Part shown: positions 42,686-52,351 of the stretch, in pieces | How positions within the stretch are numbered: the stretch's first letter is position 1 | Layout of the letters: each line of letters begins with the position of its first letter | Source of the DNA: Aquimonas sp041395245 | Lineage (GTDB): Bacteria; Pseudomonadota; Gammaproteobacteria; Xanthomonadales; Xanthomonadaceae | Direction: 5' to 3' | DNA: 64,000 nucleotides | Assembly (NCBI GenBank): GCA_041395245.1 | Contig: JAWLAY010000021.1 | Coordinates: 25,730-89,729, forward strand | Made by a program: the position numbers and the translations under genes | The notes under the pieces: model-generated | Told to the model about the DNA's origin: nothing | What the model saw: the letters and a program-made list of their open reading frames with translations, nothing else | The model's database searches: none

Positions 42686-45283
42686 TCATGGGATGAACAA
42701 AAACGCTTCGTCCCGCGTGCGCCTCCAGACGCTTTGAAGCACTCGTCTAAGCTCGCCAGCAACGTATGGTGATAGCCCTGCGGTCTCGGGTGTCAGTCGG
42801 GAGAGGAAGCGTCGCGCTGGTCTAGATCCATATCTTTGTTGATCGTCAGGCCGGACAGGATGTGCGCCGTGTGGCGAAGAGAGGCCGAGGCTGATAAACT
42901 GAATCATCGTTTGCGATGCTGCCCCAACTCCAGGTACAGCGTCAGGGCCGGTATCTTCGTGATGAGAAGCGTGCCCGGTCGCGATCAGTGCCTCTTTCAG
43001 CACAGCTCCGTAGCAGCCCAGCATATTCACGTATTTGAACCGGAGACCGCTTTCCACATCCGTCAGCACATCTCGGATGACCGTCCGGCTGGACCGGTTC
43101 TTTCCTTGGCTCTTATGGTACTTGATTGCCTCCTCGATGATCATCGGCAGCGGTTCACCGCGCATCCAGCGAAGTGCAAGAGGAGCCCAGTACCGATGAT
43201 GCTGGCCGCTCTTCAGCTCAAGATATTTGTGCACGCGGGCAAAAACCGGTCGCAGCTTGTCGAGCGCATCCTTCCACCCCGCGCTCGGATGCAGCGGAAT
43301 CAGATAGTCGGGACCCTTTTCCCCAATCTTCTCGATCATGTAATCGTAGAGTTGTTGCTGCCGGTAGCCCGAAATCTGCGGGCTCGCCGCCAGCGTTTCC
43401 ACGTTCAAGCCGATCCGATTGTCAGCGATCGCCAGGGTAGAGGTGATGCTCGCCCGTGTCTGCGGCGACAATCCGCTGAGGCGGTCGAGGATGTCGTCAA
43501 GTTGACCTTGCCGATAGTCGCGCAGGAGCTTTGAAAAGGCGGCTTCCAGATGCGGAGACTCACCCGATGGACGGTCCGTCGCCGCAATATACTCCAGCAA
43601 CTCGGCCGACGTGTCGGTCAGGGCGACCTCAAGCGATGGCTTGATGGGCTCGTCCTTCGGTCCGGAGAGCGGACTCGAATCCCATTCGTCGTAATCAACG
43701 AGAAAGACGTTCCCCTGAAAGTCCTTACCAAGGCGGCCGGCACGTCCCGCGAGGTTCCAGAAATCGACGGGGTCGATCGGGTTCTCTTCCCCCTTATGGG
43801 GGTTCTGCATGAACACGTTGCGCGCCGGCAGATTGACGCCTTGCAGCAGCGTGCTTGTGCAGACGATGTAGTTGAGATGCCCGTCAGCAAAGGCACTTTC
43901 AACCGCGTTCCTCAGCAGCGGAGGAATGCGGCCGTAGTGGAAGCCGACGCCGCCCTCCACGGTTTCAGCAAGCACATAGCTCGGATGGACCGCCTCTTTC
44001 GCAAAGGCAGTCAGGTCCTTGCGAACCTGTACCGATCGCCACTGGGTTCGAGGAAGGCACCACTTCAGTGACCGCCGGATCTGCGACAGCTCTTTAATCT
44101 TGAACGCGATATCCTCGCATGCAGCGGGACCGACCGCGTAGACGAGGCTTTGGGAGACGTTTCCAAGAGCCCAGCTCAGATACACGAGCCCATCATGGGA
44201 ATTGTAGATCGGGATCGCGGCATCGATCTCCGCGAGCGGCGTCTTTTCGCCGTCTCGCCACAGCAGCATATCGATCTTCTTATCGTCGCCAACTCTGCGG
44301 TTCAGCAGGATGATGTTCTGGGCGACGGGGGAGTCTTTAGTCTTGACCACCTTGACGCTCTTGCGGCCGACCACCGTGCCGAAGACGGCCGGTTCTCGAA
44401 CTTGCGGAGACGAGAACAGGAACTGGAGTTCGGGGTGACGACGCTGAAGGTCCTGCAAGACTGAATGCAGGACCACTCCCCGGGAGCCCTCAGCGATAAG
44501 ATGGGCCTCATCTACGATGGCGACGTCGAAGCTGAGTTTAGGAGCCGTGTGAAACAGCACCTGAAGCCGTTCCGGCGTTAGCACATAGATTGGCGTGCCT
44601 GATACAGTTTGTGCTGCCGGTATTGGCACCGTCGTCACCTCGAACGCCTTATCGAGGCTTGCTGCGCGCAGATCTGTGGCAACTTGGCTGATCAGCGCTC
44701 GGCTCGGCACAAGATAGACCAGGTTGGCGTTCGGACGCGTTCGCTTAAGCAGTTCGATATACGCCAGGAACACGAAAGACTTGCCGGCCGAGGTGGGCGC
44801 CGAAAGCGCCAGCGAGGAGCCAGATGCCAGGGCATCCCAGACCGCCCGCTGCATGTCGGTGAGGACGGCGCTGCGCTCGCCGATGCGCACGGTATTGTCC
44901 AGCTGGCGGCCGAGGATCTCGTAAAAGACCCCTTCAGTGAGCGTCCGTGGCTCCGCCTCGCCCTTGAATGCGTATTTGATTGCGGGGTAGTTCCCAAGAC
45001 GCGCCAAGATAAGTCTCGACGCACCCCTGATCCCGGGGAGAGTTTCGCTATAAGCTAGCGATCCGACGCTGATGCGATATGCAAGCTGCCGCCATTCCGC
45101 TTCTTCAGATTGCGCGAATATCGTGGCGCTTTGAAGGAGCCGCCGCAGGACTTCCTCTTCAAGCGCGTGGCCGTCAGCAAAGCCCGCGCCGTCCAAAATC
45201 GATTGACGCAGTATGGCCTCATAGTCGGCCACGAAACGTGGATTGCCGCGAATCGTTTCGCAAAGCCCGTCCACAAAGCTCAT
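42686..45283 (-). CDS. hamB: Hachiman anti-phage system helicase HamB
   Basis: 865 aa superfamily 2 (Ski2-like) helicase. Walker A SAPTSAGKS at about 162-169, DEAH box VAIVDEAHLIAEGS, motif III region FLFSSPQVRE, motif V VCTSTLLQGVNLPARNVF, and motif VI NLAGRAGRLGKDFQGN. The gene directly upstream, overlapping by 4 bp, encodes a DUF1837 (HamA) protein; this HamA-HamB pair is the Hachiman system, in which the helicase senses damaged or invading DNA and controls the HamA nuclease. The frame is intact, unlike hamA. Confidence 0.85.
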   Translation of the reverse strand: MSFVDGLCETIRGNPRFVADYEAILRQSILDGAGFADGHALEEEVLRRLLQSATIFAQSEEAEWRQLAYRISVGSLAYSETLPGIRGASRLILARLGNYPAIKYAFKGEAEPRTLTEGVFYEILGRQLDNTVRIGERSAVLTDMQRAVWDALASGSSLALSAPTSAGKSFVFLAYIELLKRTRPNANLVYLVPSRALISQVATDLRAASLDKAFEVTTVPIPAAQTVSGTPIYVLTPERLQVLFHTAPKLSFDVAIVDEAHLIAEGSRGVVLHSVLQDLQRRHPELQFLFSSPQVREPAVFGTVVGRKSVKVVKTKDSPVAQNIILLNRRVGDDKKIDMLLWRDGEKTPLAEIDAAIPIYNSHDGLVYLSWALGNVSQSLVYAVGPAACEDIAFKIKELSQIRRSLKWCLPRTQWRSVQVRKDLTAFAKEAVHPSYVLAETVEGGVGFHYGRIPPLLRNAVESAFADGHLNYIVCTSTLLQGVNLPARNVFMQNPHKGEENPIDPVDFWNLAGRAGRLGKDFQGNVFLVDYDEWDSSPLSGPKDEPIKPSLEVALTDTSAELLEYIAATDRPSGESPHLEAAFSKLLRDYRQGQLDDILDRLSGLSPQTRASITSTLAIADNRIGLNVETLAASPQISGYRQQQLYDYMIEKIGEKGPDYLIPLHPSAGWKDALDKLRPVFARVHKYLELKSGQHHRYWAPLALRWMRGEPLPMIIEEAIKYHKSQGKNRSSRTVIRDVLTDVESGLRFKYVNMLGCYGAVLKEALIATGHASHHEDTGPDAVPGVGAASQTMIQFISLGLSSPHGAHPVRPDDQQRYGSRPARRFLSRLTPETAGLSPYVAGELRRVLQSVWRRTRDEAFLFIP

Positions 45284-46211
45284 GCCGTAACTCCGAGCTT
45301 CTCATAAAAGGCCGCCCTGAAGTCCTGTAGAGACGGGAACGGCAGAAGGAAGAGATGCAGGTTCGTGGTGACCGGCAAGCGCTTGCCGTAGTGGCGCTCG
45401 ATCACGCGGCAGGCGCTGCCGATCCTCTTCTTGTACTTCTCCTCGAATGCCGAGGCGACTTTGCTGGGTTCAAGCGCGAGGATGCGGTTGTAAGCGGCAT
45501 ATTCGAAGCCAAGCAGGCATGCGTGAACGATACGCTTTTGCAGCGTTAGCTGCGACTTTGAATACGGGTCGATATAGTCCGCGATCTTCGCCCGAAATGC
45601 CGGGCTCAAGCTGTTAAGGTCAGACAGGTTGTTCAGGATCTCAATCTCACGAGAGATTTGACCAGCATTCGCCAGGAGCTCGGCCATGGAGGTGAACGCA
45701 GCGTCAGCCGCCGACGGAAGCCTGTATATTTTTGATCTGCCGAAATAGATGGTCAATAGATTCTTGGTTTCGTCATAGCCAAGATGAATACCATCCGTGC
45801 CGTGTACGGCACGTTGTTATTGGTCTTCAGGTACATCTTCGAGACTAGGCGCGGCGCCTTCAGCACCCATTCCAGCAAAGCGTATAGATAAGCCTCTCCT
45901 GGCCTCCGCCGCCGGATTCGAGTTGATTCTTGGCTTTGATAAACAAGCCTTCGCATCGTCGCCAAGTCTGATGATGCGGTGATAATCGAGAGCGGGTCAG
46001 ATCCGCTGTAGCGCATCCCGGACTTTTGCTCTTTGGCAGGCAGTACGGAATCAGGCAATCGTAAAGGTACTCGACGAATTCCTGAACCGTAGGAACGCCA
46101 TCAGCGAAGGTAATGCGGGTGCTACCGCGCCGGTGCATCCCAGACGTCCAGTCAAACGGAACCTCTTCAGTCGGATGCCGAGGCCGCGTGGTCCTTCAGA
46201 AGTGCAGTCAT
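45280..46211 (-). pseudogene. hamA: Hachiman nuclease HamA (DUF1837), broken by several frameshifts
   Basis: Family sequence is spread over three frames. MTALLKDHAASASD from ATG 46211; EEVPFDWTSGMHRRG...GVPTVQEFVEYLYDCLIPY; SGSDPLSIITASSDLATMRR; then LFIKAKNQLESGGGGQ; GEAYLYALLEWVLKAPRLVS and KMYLKTNNNVP; and, after a missing G near 45809, VHGTDGIHLGYDETKNLLTI then YFGRSKIYRLPSAADAAFTS to the stop at 45280. HamA is a PD-(D/E)xK-type nuclease; the usual GESK is GRSK here, losing the catalytic Glu. At least five frame breaks in 0.9 kb next to an intact hamB suggest inactivation, though consensus error cannot be excluded. Confidence 0.75.
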
Positions 46212-46422
46212 CGCGTCAGCGAGAGCCAATTGGTCTCATCGACGCAGTCTTTCCTACAGTTGCTGTCAGGTCATTGCTGGCCGCTCTATCCTCAAGCACG
46301 TTAGATCAACATTCTTTTCGTGGAACTGCCCCGGGGAGTCTGCTGAGTGGCGTCCTTCTCTTATAGACCAACACGTTGCGACAGATTTTGATAGGTCACG
46401 CTAGTCCCCGAAGGACCTGATT

Positions 46423-47991
46423 TCACTCCCACTCAATCGTCGCCGGCGGTTTGCCGCTGATGTCGTAGACGACGCGGCTGATGTCGCGTAGTTCATTGAT
46501 GATGCGATTGGAGACTTTGCCCAGCAGTTCGTAGGGCAGATGGGCCCAGTGGGCGGTCATGAAGTCGATGGTTTCGACGGCGCGCAGGGCGATGACCCAT
46601 TCGTAGGCGCGGGCGTCGCCGACGACGCCGACGGATTTCACCGGCAGGAAGACGGCGAAGGCCTGGCTGGTCTTGTCGTACCAGCCGGATTGACGCAGTT
46701 CGTCGATGAAGATGGCATCGGCCTTGGCCAGCAGTTCCGCAAATTCGGGTTTGACTTCACCCAGAATGCGCACTCCAAGGCCGGGGCCGGGAAAGGGGTG
46801 GCGATACACCATTTCGCGCGGCAGGCCGAGTTCCACACCAAGACGCCGCACTTCATCCTTGAACAGTTCACGCAGTGGTTCGACCAGGCCGAGTTTCATG
46901 TGCTCGGGCAGTCCACCGACGTTGTGATGGCTCTTGATAACGTGCGCCTTGCCGGTCTTGCTGCCCGCCGATTCGATGACGTCGGGGTAGATGGTGCCTT
47001 GCGCAAGCCATTTGGCATTCGCCAGTTTGTTGGATTCTTCCTCGAAAATTTCGACGAACAGGTTGCCGATGATCTTGCGCTTGGCCTCCGGGTCGCTGAC
47101 GCCTTGCAGGGCACTGAAATAGCGCTGCGCGGCATTGACGCGAATAACTTTGACGCCCATGTGCTGGGCGAACATCGCCATGACCTGATCGCCTTCCTGC
47201 CAGCGCAGCAGGCCGGTATCGACGAATACACAGGTCAACTGAGTGCCGATGGCCTTGTGCAGCAGTGCGGCAACCACCGAGGAATCGACGCCGCCGGACA
47301 ATCCCAGGATGACTTCATCCTGGCCGACCTGCGCGCGGACGCGAGCGATCTGGTCGTCGATGATGTTGCTGGCGGTCCACAAGGTGTCGCAGCCACAGAT
47401 GTCCACCACAAAGCGACGCAGCAGCGCGCCGCCCTGACGGGTGTGGGTGACTTCGGGGTGGAACTGCACGCCATACCAGCGGCGCTGATCGTCCGCGAAC
47501 GCAGCAATGGGAATACGGTCGGTGACCGCGGTCACCGTGAAGCCACTGGGCACCACCGACACGTGATCGCCGTGACTCATCCAGACATCCAGATGCGCCA
47601 TCATGCCGTCGTGGTCGCTCAGACCATGTAGCAGGCGATCTTCGGCCACGATCGCCACTTGGGCATGACCGAACTCGCGTTGATCCGCCGCTTCGGTGTC
47701 GCCGCCAAGTTGCTTGGCCATGGTCTGCATGCCATAGCAGATGCCGAGAATCGGCACGCCCGCATCGAACACCGCCTGCGGCGCGCGAGGTGAGCCGTCC
47801 TCGGTGGTCGATTCCGGTCCGCCGGAAAGGATGACGCCTTTTGCGCCCCACGCCGCGATCTCCGCCGGATCATGATCCCAGGCCCAGATCTCGCAGTAGA
47901 CGCCGAACTCACGGATGCGACGCGCGATCAACTGGGTGTATTGCGCGCCGAAGTCGAGGATCAGGATCTTGTCGCTGTGAATGTTGGACAT
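46423..47991 (-). CDS. guaA: GMP synthase (glutamine-hydrolysing)
   Basis: 522 aa from ATG 47991 (MSNIHSDKILILDFGAQYTQ); in-frame TTG and GTG starts just upstream are less likely. The glutaminase domain has VPILGICYGMQTMAKQLGG with the nucleophile Cys and GVQFHPEVTHTRQG. The ATP pyrophosphatase domain has VILGLSGGVDSSVVAALLH. The C-terminal dimerisation domain has HPFPGPGLGVRILGEV. Ends TIEWE as usual; the island boundary is at this point, and the gene product is not altered. Converts XMP to GMP, following GuaB encoded immediately upstream. Confidence 0.97.
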   Translation of the reverse strand: MSNIHSDKILILDFGAQYTQLIARRIREFGVYCEIWAWDHDPAEIAAWGAKGVILSGGPESTTEDGSPRAPQAVFDAGVPILGICYGMQTMAKQLGGDTEAADQREFGHAQVAIVAEDRLLHGLSDHDGMMAHLDVWMSHGDHVSVVPSGFTVTAVTDRIPIAAFADDQRRWYGVQFHPEVTHTRQGGALLRRFVVDICGCDTLWTASNIIDDQIARVRAQVGQDEVILGLSGGVDSSVVAALLHKAIGTQLTCVFVDTGLLRWQEGDQVMAMFAQHMGVKVIRVNAAQRYFSALQGVSDPEAKRKIIGNLFVEIFEEESNKLANAKWLAQGTIYPDVIESAGSKTGKAHVIKSHHNVGGLPEHMKLGLVEPLRELFKDEVRRLGVELGLPREMVYRHPFPGPGLGVRILGEVKPEFAELLAKADAIFIDELRQSGWYDKTSQAFAVFLPVKSVGVVGDARAYEWVIALRAVETIDFMTAHWAHLPYELLGKVSNRIINELRDISRVVYDISGKPPATIEWE

Positions 47992-48063
47992 GGTCACTCG
48001 CTGCAATGCGTAGAGGTAGGCGTCACGCCCGCGCGATGAACGCGGGCGCAGGCGTGGTGGAAC

Positions 48064-49518
48064 TCAGCTGGCGCGGTAGTTCGGCGGTTCCTTGGTGATC
48101 TGCACGTCATGCACATGTGCCTCACGCGTGCCTGCATTAGTGACGCGCACGAAGCTCGGCTTGCTGCGCATTTCCTCGATGCTGGCACAACCGACGTAGC
48201 CCATCGAGGCGCGCAGTCCGCCGGCCAATTGATGGATGATGTTGCGCACGGAGCCACGATACGGAACACGACCCTCGATGCCTTCGGGCACCAGCTTGTC
48301 GGCGTCGGACGCATCCTGGAAATAGCGATCCTTGCTGCCCTGCTCCATCGCGCCCAGCGAACCCATGCCGCGATAGCTCTTGTAGCTTCGGCCCTGGAAC
48401 AATTCGGTTTCACCGGGGCTTTCTTCGGTGCCGGCGAACAGTCCGCCGATCATTACGGTCGAGGCACCCGCCGCGATGGCCTTGGCGATGTCGCCGGAGT
48501 AGCGGATACCGCCATCGGCGATCAGCGGAATCTGCTCTTTCAAAGCCGCAGCCACCAGGTCGATGGCGGTGATCTGCGGCACACCCACGCCGGCAACGAT
48601 GCGCGTGGTACAGATCGAACCGGGGCCAACGCCGACCTTCACTGCGTCGGCGCCATGGTCCAGCAGCGCCAGCGCGGCATCGCCAGTGACGATATTGCCG
48701 CCAATCACCTGCACCTTCGGGAAGTTCTGCTTGACCCAGCGGACCCGCTCCAGCACGCCCTGGGAATGACCATGTGCGGTATCGACAACGATGACATCCA
48801 CACCGGCCTGCACCAGCGCCGCCACGCGCGCTTCGGTATCGCCACCGACGCCGACCGCCGCACCGACCAGCAACTGTTCCTCACGGTCCTTGGCCGCATT
48901 GGGATTGTCGCGTGCCTTCTGGATGTCCTTGACGGTGATCAGGCCACGCAGAGCGAAGCCCTCGTCCACCACCAGCACCTTCTCGATGCGGTGCTCGTGC
49001 ATGAGCTGCAACACTTCGTCGTCACTGGCGCCCTCGCCGACCGTCACCAGACGATCCTTGGCGGTCATGATGTGGCTGACCGGCGCATCCAGACGCTTTT
49101 CGAAGCGCATGTCGCGACTGGTCACGATGCCGACCAACTGGTCTCCATCAACCACAGGCACGCCAGAAATATTGCGCGCGCGCGTCAGTCGCAAGACTTC
49201 GCCGATGGTCGTATTCGGTCCGACGGTGAAGGGCTCACGAATGACACCGGCCTCGAAGTTCTTGACCTGCATGACGTGTGCGGCCTGATCGGCGGCGCTC
49301 ATGTTCTTGTGCAGGATGCCGATGCCTCCCAACTGCGCCATCGCAATCGCGAGTCGCGCCTCGGTGACGGTATCCATCGCGGCGGAGACAATCGGCAGAT
49401 TGATGCGCAGGTCGCGGGTCAATCGGGTGGACAGGCGAACGTCTTTGGGCAGAACGTTGGAATGAGCCGGGACGAGGGAAACGTCGTCGAACGTCAGCGC
49501 CTCGGTGTGGATGCGCAT
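48064..49518 (-). CDS. guaB: inosine-5'-monophosphate dehydrogenase
   Basis: 484 aa. Oxidises IMP to XMP with NAD. TIM barrel with the catalytic loop GPGSICTTRIVAGVGVPQ (Cys) and the flap region GRSYKSYRGMGSLGAMEQGS. Between the first strands sits a CBS pair (MQVKNFEAGVIREPFTVGPN and VSHIMTAKDRLVTVGEGAS) that binds regulatory purine nucleotides. GGIRYSGDIAKAIAAGASTV binds phosphate. It is followed by guaA with 72 bp between, the normal guaBA operon. Confidence 0.97.
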   Translation of the reverse strand: MRIHTEALTFDDVSLVPAHSNVLPKDVRLSTRLTRDLRINLPIVSAAMDTVTEARLAIAMAQLGGIGILHKNMSAADQAAHVMQVKNFEAGVIREPFTVGPNTTIGEVLRLTRARNISGVPVVDGDQLVGIVTSRDMRFEKRLDAPVSHIMTAKDRLVTVGEGASDDEVLQLMHEHRIEKVLVVDEGFALRGLITVKDIQKARDNPNAAKDREEQLLVGAAVGVGGDTEARVAALVQAGVDVIVVDTAHGHSQGVLERVRWVKQNFPKVQVIGGNIVTGDAALALLDHGADAVKVGVGPGSICTTRIVAGVGVPQITAIDLVAAALKEQIPLIADGGIRYSGDIAKAIAAGASTVMIGGLFAGTEESPGETELFQGRSYKSYRGMGSLGAMEQGSKDRYFQDASDADKLVPEGIEGRVPYRGSVRNIIHQLAGGLRASMGYVGCASIEEMRSKPSFVRVTNAGTREAHVHDVQITKEPPNYRAS

Positions 49519-49621
49519 ACGGTGCCTCCGCGTAAGGGAAGCGCGACATTATACCCGGCGAACAGGGCGGCGTTGCGCTGCGTCAAGCCAACTGACGAAG
49601 ACTCGCTTCCACCATGCCAAC

Positions 49622-50896
49622 TTAAATCCACACCAGCGACAGCCACGGGACATAGGTGATCAGCAGCACCGCCAGCAGCAGGATCAGGAAAAACGGCAAG
49701 CTGGCGCGCACCAAGGCGGCAATCGGGGTCTTGAAGCGATAGCTGGCAATGAACAGGTTCATGCCGACGGGCGGCGTGAAATAGCCAAGCTGAAGATTCG
49801 CCAGCATCAGAATGCCGAGGTGCACCGGATGAATGCCATAGCCAATGGCAACCGGCACCAGCAGCGGCACGAGAATGACGATGGCGGCGAAGATATCGAG
49901 CAACATGCCGACGATCAACAGAAACCCGTTCAACAACAGCAGGAAGGCAAGCGGACTGGCAACATGTGCGCGAATCAACTCGAACAGGCGGGTCGGCACT
50001 TCCTGATCCACCAGCCAGTTCGACAACGCCAACGCCGCGCCAAGAATGACCAGAATCGCCCCCACCATACGCGCGGCTTCCGCCATGACGTTGGCAAGGC
50101 GCGTCAACGTCATCTCGCGACGAACCCACAGGGTAACCACGATCACGTAGGCGGCGGTCACCGCCGCCGCTTCGGAAGCCGCGAGCAGTCCGCCGTAGAT
50201 CGCGGCCAGCAAACCAATCGGCAAGGGCAACTCCCAGCGCGCGTCTGCGACGGCGGCCATGACCTCGCGCACAGAAAACGGCTTGCGCAGCCGTTCCATG
50301 CCGCGCCCTTTGTATACGGCATACAGCGACAACAGAAAGATCATCAACAGCCCTGGCAAAATCCCCGCAAGAAACAGATCCTCAACCGTCACTGCCGGAT
50401 CCGTGCCCAGCTGCGCGGCGACAAATCCGTAAAGGATCAAGGGCAGCGATGGCGCAAACAGCAGCCCCAGGCTACCGCTGCTGGTGATCAGACCAAGGTT
50501 GAAACGGTCGTCGTATCCAGCGTGACGCAATGCGGGATACAGAAGCGCTCCCATTGCGACGATGGTGACGCCCGAGGCGCCAGTGAACGCAGTAAACAAG
50601 GCGCTGGCCACCAGCGCCACAATCGCGAAACCACCCGGCAGCCATTCCAGCAACGCGTCGGACACACGCAGCAACCGCTTCGGCGCCTGACTCTCGCTCA
50701 ATACATAGCCCGCCAGCGTGAACAGTGGAATCGCCACCAGGCCTGGCATGCCCGCAAGTCGATTGAACTCGACCGCGACAATGGCCAGGTCGTAGTCCGC
50801 GGCATGAAACCCAAGCAAGGCGATGGCCAGAATCAGGACGAACAGCGGCGCGCCAAGAATCGCCATCAGCGCAACGACGAGCCAAGCCAGCGTCAT
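49622..50896 (-). CDS. dctM: TRAP transporter large membrane subunit (DctM)
   Basis: 424 aa, about 12 membrane helices, no ATPase. Marks: GVTIVAMGALLYPALRHAGY, GLGLLFAPSLPLILYG-type segment (here SGSLGLLFAPSLPLILYGFV), VTAAYVIVVTLWVRREMT and GYFTPPVGMNLFIASYRFKT, the last strongly conserved in DctM. It couples sodium or proton flow to uptake of an organic acid delivered by the DctP protein. It overlaps dctQ by 4 bp. The TatT-like gene upstream marks this as a TPAT-type TRAP system. Confidence 0.93.
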   Translation of the reverse strand: MTLAWLVVALMAILGAPLFVLILAIALLGFHAADYDLAIVAVEFNRLAGMPGLVAIPLFTLAGYVLSESQAPKRLLRVSDALLEWLPGGFAIVALVASALFTAFTGASGVTIVAMGALLYPALRHAGYDDRFNLGLITSSGSLGLLFAPSLPLILYGFVAAQLGTDPAVTVEDLFLAGILPGLLMIFLLSLYAVYKGRGMERLRKPFSVREVMAAVADARWELPLPIGLLAAIYGGLLAASEAAAVTAAYVIVVTLWVRREMTLTRLANVMAEAARMVGAILVILGAALALSNWLVDQEVPTRLFELIRAHVASPLAFLLLLNGFLLIVGMLLDIFAAIVILVPLLVPVAIGYGIHPVHLGILMLANLQLGYFTPPVGMNLFIASYRFKTPIAALVRASLPFFLILLLAVLLITYVPWLSLVWI

Positions 50897-51369
50897 GGCG
50901 AATCACCGCTTTCGGATCGTCGCAGACCGGTGAGAAAACGAAGCGCCATCAGCCCAAAACCGAGCGGCAAAATCACCATGCCATGCCAACTCTGCACGAA
51001 CCCGAACAGTTCGCTCGGCGCTTCCCGTTCCATCTGCAGCAGGCTCCAGGCGAACCAGGCAAGCACGCCACAAACCAACGCCGCAAACAACTGCGTCAGC
51101 GCATACATCGCCTGCCGCAAACGCGGTCCAACTAGATTGGGCAGCACGTCAATCGCAAGATGACGGTGATCTCGGGCCGCCGCCATCGCGCCGAACATGG
51201 CCAACCACAACACCAGGGTTCGCGTCGCCGCTTCGCCTCCCAACCAGCCACTGTCAAACAACAGACGTTGCGCGATCAGGGTGCAAGCCAGCAGCATCGT
51301 CGCTGCCAGCAACACGGCAAGCAGCCCATTCTCGATACGATGCAGCAACTGGCGAAATCGCGTCAGCAT
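50893..51369 (-). CDS. dctQ: TRAP transporter small membrane subunit (DctQ)
   Basis: 158 aa with four predicted helices. The first contains ENGLLAVLLAATMLLACTLI; the central segment WLAMFGAMAAARDHRHLAID is the DctQ signature. Together with DctM it forms the TRAP membrane complex. Overlaps the dctP stop by 1 bp and dctM by 4 bp. Confidence 0.9.
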   Translation of the reverse strand: MLTRFRQLLHRIENGLLAVLLAATMLLACTLIAQRLLFDSGWLGGEAATRTLVLWLAMFGAMAAARDHRHLAIDVLPNLVGPRLRQAMYALTQLFAALVCGVLAWFAWSLLQMEREAPSELFGFVQSWHGMVILPLGFGLMALRFLTGLRRSESGDSP

Positions 51370-52351
51370 CAGTGAGTCGGCATGGCCGCTTGCAGGGCGG
51401 TCATCAGCTCGGACGAGATGTCACCGTTCGTCAGCATGTCCCGGCGTACCTGCTCACCCACGGCGCGCCAGCGCGCGACCTCGTCGGCATCTGGTGTAAA
51501 TCGAGCAACGCCCTCGGCTTCCAACGCGCGCATGGCGCTCTCGTCGCTGCGCCGGTTGTCCGCATCCAGGCGCTGCGAGGCGGCGGCAAATGCGGTTTCA
51601 ACGGCGGCCTGGTCAGCGGCTTCGATCTTGCTCCAGGCCTTGTTGTCGACCAGAACATAACCGACCACGTAGGTCAGTGGCAGGTCAAACAGATGCTTGA
51701 CGCGCGTATGCCATTGCAGCGCGATGGCGCCCGCCGGCGTGTTACCCACGGTATCGATCAAGCCGGTCTGCAACGACGTAAAGACGTCTGCCAAGGGCAA
51801 TGGAATCGGCGATAATCGCCGGTCACGAACGTGGCTTCGAAGTGATCCGGATCATTGTTGGGCACCCAGACCTTCGATTTTGCAGTTGCTCGGTGGTCTG
51901 CAGCGTTTGGGTGCTCATCAGATAGGCGAATCCGACCCCGGTGATACTCAGAACATGGAAGCCCTTTCACCGACCGCAGACTTCAGCAACGGGTCGACCT
52001 GCGGGACGCACCGCGTCGATCTGCTCGTAGGAGGAAACAGGAATGGCAGGCAGGCTGTAAATCTGGGCGTCCTTGTGAATCAGCGACACCTCGCTACCCG
52101 TCAACGCCCCGCCCTGCAGTTGCCCAAGTTTGATCTTGCGCAGGACGGTGGCGTCGTCCCCCATCACACCGCCGGGGTAGTAGCGAATTTCTACCTCGCC
52201 CTTCGGTCTGCTGTTTGACCTGATCCGCCGCGGCACGCATTTCGCGCATCCAACCTGAGCCCTCAGGTGCCAGAGTGGCAATCTTCACGGTGACGGCATT
52301 GGCGCCGGTCGTCAGCAACAGAAGGATGAAAGTTATGGGACTGCGCGGCAT
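51369..52351 (-). pseudogene. dctP: TRAP transporter substrate-binding protein (DctP), several frame breaks
   Basis: Periplasmic binding protein of about 327 residues when frames are joined. MPRSPITFILLLLTTGANAV is a clean signal peptide; next KIATLAPEGSGWMREMRAAA; EVEIRYYPGGVMGDDATVLR and LGQLQGGALTGSEVSLIH in a second frame; FHVLSITGVGFAYLMSTQTL in another; KVWVPNNDPDHFEATFVTGD; and PLADVFTSLQTGLIDTVGNT to the end. The segments are all typical DctP. At least five single- or double-base indels are needed. Ligand unknown. The pattern favours consensus errors, since dctQ and dctM directly downstream are intact. Confidence 0.75.

Larger units (their letters stand above)
42561..46442. mobile_element. 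genomic island in the 3' end of guaA carrying a Hachiman defence locus
   Basis: Bounded by the displaced guaA end on the left and the intact guaA terminus on the right. It contains hamB and a broken hamA on the minus strand, an AT-rich left flank (42579-42685) and a gene-free right flank (46212-46422). No integrase or integrase remnant was found, so mobilisation would need a recombinase in trans, or the element is a fossil. The guaA terminus is a known integration target of tyrosine-recombinase islands. Confidence 0.65.

Noticed and set aside
46212..46422. Integrase remnant next to guaA
   Set aside because: All six frames were read; no tyrosine-recombinase motif (R...HxxR...Y) was found.
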